This document shows, one piece after another, positions 1 through 4,595 of a DNA stretch of 8,411 nucleotides. The notes beneath the pieces were generated by a model. The model did no database searches. It had not been told where the DNA came from and worked only from the letters and a program-made list of their open reading frames with translations. The stretch's first letter is position 1. Each line of letters begins with the position of its first letter. Both the position numbers and the translations under genes were made by a program. The DNA comes from JAGXFP01 sp046484585 (GTDB lineage Bacteria; Desulfobacterota; Desulfobulbia; Desulfobulbales; JAGXFP01): positions 1 through 8,411 of the forward strand of contig JAWOIQ010000131.1 of NCBI GenBank assembly GCA_046484585.1. Reading direction: 5' to 3'.

Positions 1-1836
1 ATGAAGCGGGGGGGAATCCGGATTACGCTTGCCGCTGATTACCGCCACCAGCCGCATTTCCTCGTCCGGCAGCTCGCTGTCGGTGGGATGGAACACCTTG
101 CCGACCTCGAATAGTTTGATGTCGGGGCGCTGGTGGTTGACGTTTCGTTTCAGGTTCTCGAGGATCCCGGGGAGCAGCATGGTCCGCATGATGCTCTGGT
201 CCTCGGCCAGGGGATTAAGGAGCCGCACGTTACGTCGGGCCGAATGATCAGGCGCGAGTCCGAGCATATCATAATGACGTTCGCTTACAAAGCTGTAATT
301 GATCGCTTCGTTATAACCCTGGGCGGTCATGATCGCCGCCACCTCCTTGCGAATCTCGCGGGCCGGATCACGGTCCGCGAAACTAAGCGGTACATGGGGC
401 AAGGTGACGGGTATCTCGTTATAACCCACCAGCCGGGCCACCTCCTCGAAGAGATCGACCTCCCGCTCCAGATCGACCCGGAACCCGGGAGGCGTTACCT
501 TGAGGGTTTCCTCGCCGACCGGATCCGCGTCTATCTCGATGGATTCAAGATAATCGGCTATTTGACGGGCGCCAAGATCCAGGCCGAGCAGATCGTTACA
601 GCGCCGGACCCGCAAATCGATGGGGCTGTTCTCCGGCGAACCTTCCTTAAGGTCAACCCCGACGGGCACGGCCACGCCGCCGGCCAGTTCGACAATCAGT
701 TCCACCGCCCGCTCCAGGGCTCGCACAGTCCCCTGGGGATCGACGCCCCTTTCGAAACGATAGGAGGAATCGGTGGCCAGGTTAAGGCGCCTTGAAGTCC
801 GCCTGATGCTGACCGGGTCGAAGCAGGCGCTCTCCAGGAGGATATCGACGGTATCGTCACTCACCTCGGAATTACCCCCGCCCATGACCCCGGCCACGGC
901 CACCGGCCGCTCGGCATCGCAGATCAACAGCATTTCCTCATCGAGCTGGCGCTCCACTCCGTCCAGGGTCTCGGTCTTTTCGCCTTTGGCAGCCCTGCGC
1001 ACGACAATCCGACCGCCGGAAAGTTTGATGAAATCAAAGGCGTGCAGGGGCTGGCCATACTCGAGCATGACAAAATTGGTAACATCAACCACATTATTGA
1101 TCGGGCGCAGACCCACGGCCAGGAGCAGCCGCTGCAGCCACCAGGGGGAAGGGGCGATCCTGACCCCTTTGACCATTCTGGCCGAATAGCGGGGACAGGC
1201 CGCGAAATCACGGACCTCAACAGCAAAGGGCAGATCAGCGCCGCTCAACTCGGGCAAATCGCCGGCGCCGGGATGTTTGACCTTTTTACCGACAAAAGCG
1301 CCTACCTCCCGGGCCGTGCCGATCACGCTGGCGCAGTCGGGCCGGTTGGGAGTGAGGTCGACTTCGATCAGGGTATCGCGAAGCTCCAGGGCCTCGACCA
1401 GGGATTGCCCGGGGGAAAGATCAGCCGGGAGATCCATGATTCCGGCCTTATCCGGGCTGATTCCCAGTTCATGGGCCGAGCAGAGCATCCCCTCGGAGGC
1501 TTCGCCTCTGATCTTGGCGGGTTTAATCTTGAAACCGCCGGGCATTACCGTGCCGGGCACCGCCAGGGCGGTAAGCATCCCGGCCCTGACATTGGGGGCG
1601 CCGCAAACCACCCGGCGCACGGACTCGCCGTCGTCGACTTCGCAAAGGGATAAACGATCGGCGTTCGGATGGGGCTTCACCCCTTTGACCAGCCCCACCC
1701 GGAGATCATCGAGGCCGGGATAGAGATCCTCGACGCTGTCCACCTCGAGACCGGCCATGGTCAAGCGGTCGGCGAGTTCACGATTCGACAGATCGAAATC
1801 TATATATTTTTTCAGCCAGTTAACGGTAAATTTCAT
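1..1836 (-). CDS. pheT: Phenylalanyl-tRNA synthetase beta subunit, 3' end outside the window
   Basis: This is the beta chain of the cytoplasmic (alpha-beta)2 PheRS, which charges tRNA-Phe and edits Tyr-tRNA-Phe. I read 612 uninterrupted codons from an ATG at 1836 to the window edge; family members are near 800 residues, so the end of the core and the C-terminal anticodon-binding domain are missing. In order one sees the N-terminal MKFTVNWLKKYID, an OB-fold tRNA-binding region (about 40-150), the B3/B4 editing region (about 210-395; GLRPINN at 242-248, GQPLHAFD at 261-268, VAGVMGG at 314-320), a B5 domain (about 405-480, with DLFEEVARLVGYNEIP) and the start of the B6/B7 catalytic-like core. 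The start lies 27 nt after the pheS stop, with a modest TGGA ribosome-binding site 6 nt upstream, so the two genes are surely co-transcribed. Editing residues of the E. coli family (Arg and His of these motifs, Glu of ESACFDP) are conserved. Nothing looks broken. Confidence 0.97.
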   Translation of the reverse strand, partial: MKFTVNWLKKYIDFDLSNRELADRLTMAGLEVDSVEDLYPGLDDLRVGLVKGVKPHPNADRLSLCEVDDGESVRRVVCGAPNVRAGMLTALAVPGTVMPGGFKIKPAKIRGEASEGMLCSAHELGISPDKAGIMDLPADLSPGQSLVEALELRDTLIEVDLTPNRPDCASVIGTAREVGAFVGKKVKHPGAGDLPELSGADLPFAVEVRDFAACPRYSARMVKGVRIAPSPWWLQRLLLAVGLRPINNVVDVTNFVMLEYGQPLHAFDFIKLSGGRIVVRRAAKGEKTETLDGVERQLDEEMLLICDAERPVAVAGVMGGGNSEVSDDTVDILLESACFDPVSIRRTSRRLNLATDSSYRFERGVDPQGTVRALERAVELIVELAGGVAVPVGVDLKEGSPENSPIDLRVRRCNDLLGLDLGARQIADYLESIEIDADPVGEETLKVTPPGFRVDLEREVDLFEEVARLVGYNEIPVTLPHVPLSFADRDPAREIRKEVAAIMTAQGYNEAINYSFVSERHYDMLGLAPDHSARRNVRLLNPLAEDQSIMRTMLLPGILENLKRNVNHQRPDIKLFEVGKVFHPTDSELPDEEMRLVAVISGKRNPDSPPLH

Positions 1837-1863
1837 GGATTTTCCAGCTCAGCCAGGCCCGAA

Positions 1864-2874
1864 TCAGAATTGTCGCAGGAAGCGGAGGTCGTTTTCATAG
1901 TAAAGGCGGATATCGTTGATGCCGTATTTCAGCATGGCGATCCTCTCGATGCCGAGCCCGAAGGCGAAACCGGTATAGAGCTCGGGATCGTAACCGATCT
2001 TCTTGAACACCTCGGGATCGATCATCCCGGAGCCGAGGATCTCAAGCCAGCCGGTGTGCTTGCAGACCCGGCAGCCGGAGCCGCCGCAGATCACGCAACC
2101 GATATCGACCTCGGCGCTCGGCTCGGTGAAGGGGAAAAAACTGGGCCGGAAGCGGATCGGGGTTTTTTCGTCGAACATCCGGGCGATAAATATCGACAGG
2201 ATCCCCTTGAGGTCGGCGAAAGAGACCTTTTCGTCGACCAGAAAGCCTTCGACCTGATGGAACATCGGGGTATGGGTGATATCGGAATCGCAACGGTAAA
2301 CCTTGCCCGGCGCGATCATCCGCAGGGGCGGTTTCTTGTTTTCCATGGCCCGGATCTGCATGGGCGAGGTATGGGTCCGCAGCAGGACGGAATCGCTGAA
2401 ATAGAAGGTGTCGTGCATGTCCCGCGCCGGATGGTGCGGGGGGATGTTAAGCGCTTCGAAGTTGTAGAAGTCGGTCTCGATATCGGGACCTTCGGCCACG
2501 GCAAATCCCAGGCCCTCGAAGATCCCGCAAACCTCGTCCATGATCTGGGTGACCGGGTGCAGGCGCCCGAGAGGGACGGTGCGGCCGGGCAGGCTGATAT
2601 CGAGACCCCTATCGCTATCACGGCCGGCCGAATCGGCAAGGGCCTGCTGACGCGCGGCAAAGGCCTCTTCCACTTCGGCCTTGACGCTGTTGGCCAGCTG
2701 GCCCAGGCGTGGACGCTCGGCCGGATCCGCCTGACCGAGCTGCTTCATCAGGCCTGAGAACAGACCCTTGCGACCCAGGTATTTAACCCGGAACTCCTCA
2801 AGATCTCCGGGTTGATCGATCTCGTCGAGCCGGCCCAGGGCCTCGCCCCTTAATCGCTGTAGTTCGTCTTCCAT
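1864..2874 (-). CDS. pheS: Phenylalanyl-tRNA synthetase alpha subunit
   Basis: This is the catalytic class II subunit of PheRS, forming Phe-AMP and Phe-tRNA in complex with PheT. The order is an N-terminal coiled-coil arm (about 1-85, with KYLGRKG), motif 1 (HPVTQIMDEV then GFAVAEGPDIETDFYNFEALN), motif 2 (VYRCDSDITHTPMFHQVEG) and motif 3 (GFAFGLGIERIAMLKYG), ending in the typical NDLRFLRQF. Four cysteines (C260, C263, C268, C271 counted from the ATG) form a zinc-knuckle-like insert before GWLEILG; a similar Cys cluster occurs in some other bacterial PheS proteins. I chose the ATG at 2874, giving 336 residues, because it aligns with the usual N-terminus. An in-frame TTG at 2886 would add four residues, but its GGA is only 1 nt away. 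Neither start has a strong ribosome-binding site, so translation may be coupled to rplT, whose stop is 27 nt upstream. Confidence 0.97.
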   Translation of the reverse strand: MEDELQRLRGEALGRLDEIDQPGDLEEFRVKYLGRKGLFSGLMKQLGQADPAERPRLGQLANSVKAEVEEAFAARQQALADSAGRDSDRGLDISLPGRTVPLGRLHPVTQIMDEVCGIFEGLGFAVAEGPDIETDFYNFEALNIPPHHPARDMHDTFYFSDSVLLRTHTSPMQIRAMENKKPPLRMIAPGKVYRCDSDITHTPMFHQVEGFLVDEKVSFADLKGILSIFIARMFDEKTPIRFRPSFFPFTEPSAEVDIGCVICGGSGCRVCKHTGWLEILGSGMIDPEVFKKIGYDPELYTGFAFGLGIERIAMLKYGINDIRLYYENDLRFLRQF

Positions 2875-2901
2875 GCTATCGATCAAATCCGGAGCCGATG
2901 A

Positions 2902-3246
2902 TCAGGAAGCCGCCTTGACAACCTGACTGAAGGCTTGGGGATCCATGATAGCCATATGGGCCAGGACCTTGCGATCAAGTTCGATCTCGGATTTCTTGAG
3001 TCCGCCGATCAATTTACTGTAGGACATCCCGTAAAGACGGGCGGCGGCATTGATTCTGACAATCCACAGACGCCGGAAATCACGTTTCCGAACCTTGCGG
3101 TCACGATAGGCATAGGCAAGAGCACGATCCACCGCCTCGGTGGCGGTCTTGTACAGACGATGCCTGCCTCCGACATAGCCCCTGGCCAATTTCAATACCC
3201 TGTTTCTCCGACGACGCGCTTTAAACCCGCGTTTTGCTCTGGACAT
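2902..3246 (-). CDS. rplT: 50S ribosomal protein bL20
   Basis: bL20 binds 23S rRNA early in 50S assembly and in several bacteria also represses translation of its own operon by binding the mRNA. The 114-residue product is complete. The very basic N-terminal extension (MSRAKRGFKARRRRNRVLK) is followed by the conserved KLARGYVGGRHRLYKTA and RDRKVRKRDFRRLWIVRINA segments and the globular C-terminal part with YSKLIGGLKK. Family members are usually 114-120 residues. The ATG at 3246 has a strong AAGGAGA ribosome-binding site 6 nt upstream. It lies 207 nt after rpmI, much further than the short gap common for this pair, and the gap is full of potential hairpins described separately. Confidence 0.99.
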   Translation of the reverse strand: MSRAKRGFKARRRRNRVLKLARGYVGGRHRLYKTATEAVDRALAYAYRDRKVRKRDFRRLWIVRINAAARLYGMSYSKLIGGLKKSEIELDRKVLAHMAIMDPQAFSQVVKAAS

Positions 3247-3453
3247 TTCTTGTCTCCTTACTACTTAAAATAGACCCGGCAGGGCGGGTCTTGTTGATCT
3301 TTTCCAATCCCGACGCAGCTATACAATTTCAGCTGCCCCTATATGTGACAAACTCAAAAAAAGTTTTGGGGGACGGCTAAGCAAAAAGTTCGATACACCG
3401 CGACGCGGCAGATCGGATTGCATGCCCCTTTTGGGGTGCTTTTTGCGACGCCA
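3247..3453 (-). promoter_or_regulatory. Structured rpmI-rplT intercistronic region, candidate mRNA regulatory element
   Basis: There is no gene in these 207 nt. Read on the minus strand, the region holds several possible helices. An 8-bp long-range stem pairs GCAAAAAG (3446-3439) with CTTTTTGC (3388-3381). It encloses a CCCC-AAAA-GGGG hairpin (3436-3425, extendable by GCA/TGC with a bulge) and a CGAT/CCGC-GTC-GCGG/ATCG hairpin (3415-3391). Further on come a 6-bp GCAGCT/AGCTGC hairpin (3336-3315) and a 6-bp GACCCG/CGGGTC hairpin (3290-3273) followed by TATTTT, ending 13 nt before the rplT ribosome-binding site. The hexamer CGACGC (plus strand) occurs at 3446, 3401 and 3311. A role in bL20 autoregulation or attenuation is inference. 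Confidence 0.45.
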
Positions 3454-3651
3454 TCACAGGTAGGGAAGCAATTTCTTGACGGTCCTGAGATTAGAGGCAT
3501 CGACTTCAGTGGCCAGTCGCAGTCCTCTCTTTCGCTTGGTGGACTTTTTGGTCAGAATATGACTGGTAAAAGCTTTCCGGCGCATAATCTTACCGGATCC
3601 GCTGGCCTTGAACCGTTTGGCGGCTCCCCTGTTGGTTTTCATTTTAGGCAT
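3454..3651 (-). CDS. rpmI: 50S ribosomal protein bL35
   Basis: This small basic protein of the large ribosomal subunit is 65 residues long from the ATG at 3651. It carries the family signature MPKMKTNRGAAKRFK at the N-terminus, then SGKIMRRKAFTSHILTKKS and a Lys/Arg-rich centre, and ends in VKKLLPYL; the usual length is 64-66. I chose ATG over the GTG directly before it, because the AAGGGAG ribosome-binding site is 7 nt from the ATG and MPKMKTN is the standard N-terminus. It sits between infC and rplT in the standard infC-rpmI-rplT operon order. Confidence 0.98.
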   Translation of the reverse strand: MPKMKTNRGAAKRFKASGSGKIMRRKAFTSHILTKKSTKRKRGLRLATEVDASNLRTVKKLLPYL

Positions 3652-3673
3652 CACTGCACTCCCTTAAATACAT

Positions 3674-3700
3674 GTCGGCTCATACGGGATGAAAACCGAC
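3674..3700 (-). promoter_or_regulatory. Hairpin in the rpmI leader, candidate translational operator
   Basis: On the minus strand GTCGG (3700-3696) pairs with CCGAC (3678-3674), and within it TCAT pairs with ATGA around a CCCGT loop, giving a two-helix hairpin. It ends about 7 nt before the AAGGGAG ribosome-binding site of rpmI. In E. coli the bL20 repressor site that controls rpmI-rplT lies upstream of rpmI, so the position is suggestive. I do not recognise the specific bL20 recognition structure here. Confidence 0.35.
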
Positions 3701-3752
3701 CTTCATGGATATTTATGCAAAAACTGACAAACAAGGCCCTGTCGGGACCTGC

Positions 3753-4304
3753 CTATTTATTTTTCTTGGGGGCGAGAAACATCGCCATTTGCCGGCCTTC
3801 CATGGAAGGCCGTTGAATCACATCGGCAACGTCTTCCAGGGCATCGCCGATGTTTTTCAGAACCTCCGCCCCAAGGGTGCCGGCATAAACGATCTCGCGG
3901 CCTCTGAACCTCAAGGTAACCTTCACCTTGTTACCCTGATCCAGAAACTTCCGGATATTCTTCATCTTGAAATCGAGATCGTGCTTTTCGGTCTTGGGGC
4001 GTAACTTAATTTCCTTTACTTCGACTACGGATTGTTTCTTTTTGGCTTCAGCCTGTTTTTTGCTCTGCTCGTAGCGGTACTTGCCGAAATCCATAATCCG
4101 GCAAACCGGCGGCTCAGCGGTGGGTGAGACTTCAACAAGGTCGAGTCCGGACTCCCCGGCCAAACTCATGGCGTCGCTGGTGCTGACTACCCCGGCCTGC
4201 TCCCCGTCGACATTGATCAGCCGAACCTCCGGGCAATCGATTTCCGCATTGATCCTGGCTCGGACTTCCCTGCCTTTGTCCTGCGCTTTTCTCCTTCCTT
4301 TAAT
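3753..4304 (-). CDS. infC: Translation initiation factor IF3, AUU start codon
   Basis: IF3 binds the 30S subunit, keeps it from joining 50S too early and proofreads the start codon and initiator tRNA. From ATT at 4304 the product has 183 residues, matching the family's 170-185. It reads MKGRRKAQ, then an N-terminal domain (INAEIDCPEVRLI, DLVEVSPTAEPPVCRIMDFGKY), a lysine-rich linker helix, and a C-terminal domain (EIKLRPKTEKHDLDFK, VTLRFRGRE, GRQMAMFLAPKK). The ATT start is chosen because GGAGGT sits 6 nt upstream and because E. coli infC also starts with AUU followed by AAAGG, encoding MKGGKR. The in-frame TTG at 4319 lies before that ribosome-binding site and would add GGRG, which is itself the binding site translated. 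The rare AUU start is the known basis of IF3 autoregulation. Downstream rpmI begins about 100 nt after the stop. Confidence 0.97.
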   Translation of the reverse strand: MKGRRKAQDKGREVRARINAEIDCPEVRLINVDGEQAGVVSTSDAMSLAGESGLDLVEVSPTAEPPVCRIMDFGKYRYEQSKKQAEAKKKQSVVEVKEIKLRPKTEKHDLDFKMKNIRKFLDQGNKVKVTLRFRGREIVYAGTLGAEVLKNIGDALEDVADVIQRPSMEGRQMAMFLAPKKNK

Positions 4305-4354
4305 ACCCCTACCTCCCAAGCATGATGATGTGCCAAACTTAATCCTGATTTTTT

Positions 4355-4377
4355 AAAAACAAACCGCACAGCCGGTC
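4355..4377 (-). terminator. Possible weak attenuator hairpin in the infC leader
   Basis: On the minus strand GACCG (4377-4373) can pair with CGGTT (4366-4362) around a GCTGTG loop, with a G-U pair at the base. The stem is followed by TG and then five T. It lies about 50 nt upstream of the infC start, within the leader expected from the promoter at 4486-4514. The stem is short, so a real terminator is uncertain; it could be an attenuator that is normally read through. Confidence 0.3.
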
Positions 4378-4420
4378 ATCCCATCTTCGCCGCCTGTCCA
4401 TCCGCGCCCGGACATTGGAT

Positions 4421-4543
4421 CTAAAGGATAACACCGAGCCGATTTACCCGTTCGTTAAACAAACAAGGTTCTTGTTTTTTCTCAGATTCTATATTTCTTT
4501 CGATACTTAATCAAGCCGTCTTTAAGGCAGCTGTTATCCTTAG
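4421..4543. repeat. Long-spaced 12-bp inverted repeat around the infC promoter
   Basis: On the plus strand CTAAAGGATAACA (4421-4433) and TGTTATCCTTAG (4532-4543) are reverse complements over 12 positions with one extra A in the first arm. The arms are 98 nt apart and bracket the predicted infC promoter. They could be paired operators, the base of an RNA stem in read-through transcripts from thrS, or terminal repeats of a very small miniature element. No target-site duplication is evident outside the arms. Confidence 0.55.
4486..4514 (-). promoter_or_regulatory. Sigma70-type promoter for infC-rpmI-rplT-pheS-pheT
   Basis: On the minus strand the -35 box is TTGATT (4514-4509), the spacer is 17 nt and the -10 box is TAGAAT (4491-4486), matching the consensus at 4 of 6 and 5 of 6 positions. 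Transcription should start near 4479, leaving a leader of about 175 nt before infC. In other bacteria infC commonly has a promoter separate from thrS, and the 291-nt thrS-infC gap fits this. Confidence 0.6.
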
Positions 4544-4595
4544 CATATAAGACCATGACTTTTCAAGCTTTTAACGCAGGGAAAGATCAAGGCGG

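Noticed and set aside
924..1226. A minus-strand 100-codon frame inside pheT
   Set aside because: It is out of frame with the intact PheT reading frame and has no family resemblance.
133..1653. Several overlapping plus-strand frames opposite pheT
   Set aside because: The minus strand encodes an unbroken, recognisable PheT across the whole interval, so these are shadows.
1669..2757. A 362-codon open frame on the plus strand, antisense to pheS
   Set aside because: It mirrors the pheS codon pattern and covers the pheT-pheS junction; no family features are seen.
3425..3444. CCCC-TTTT-GGGG hairpin followed by T5 as a plus-strand terminator
   Set aside because: There is no plus-strand gene to terminate, and the same bases fit better into the structured rpmI-rplT spacer on the transcribed strand.
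4534..4575. A second promoter near the thrS end (TTGAAA with TATGCT)
   Set aside because: The spacer would be only 15 nt; the TTGATT/TAGAAT pair with 17 nt is clearly better.
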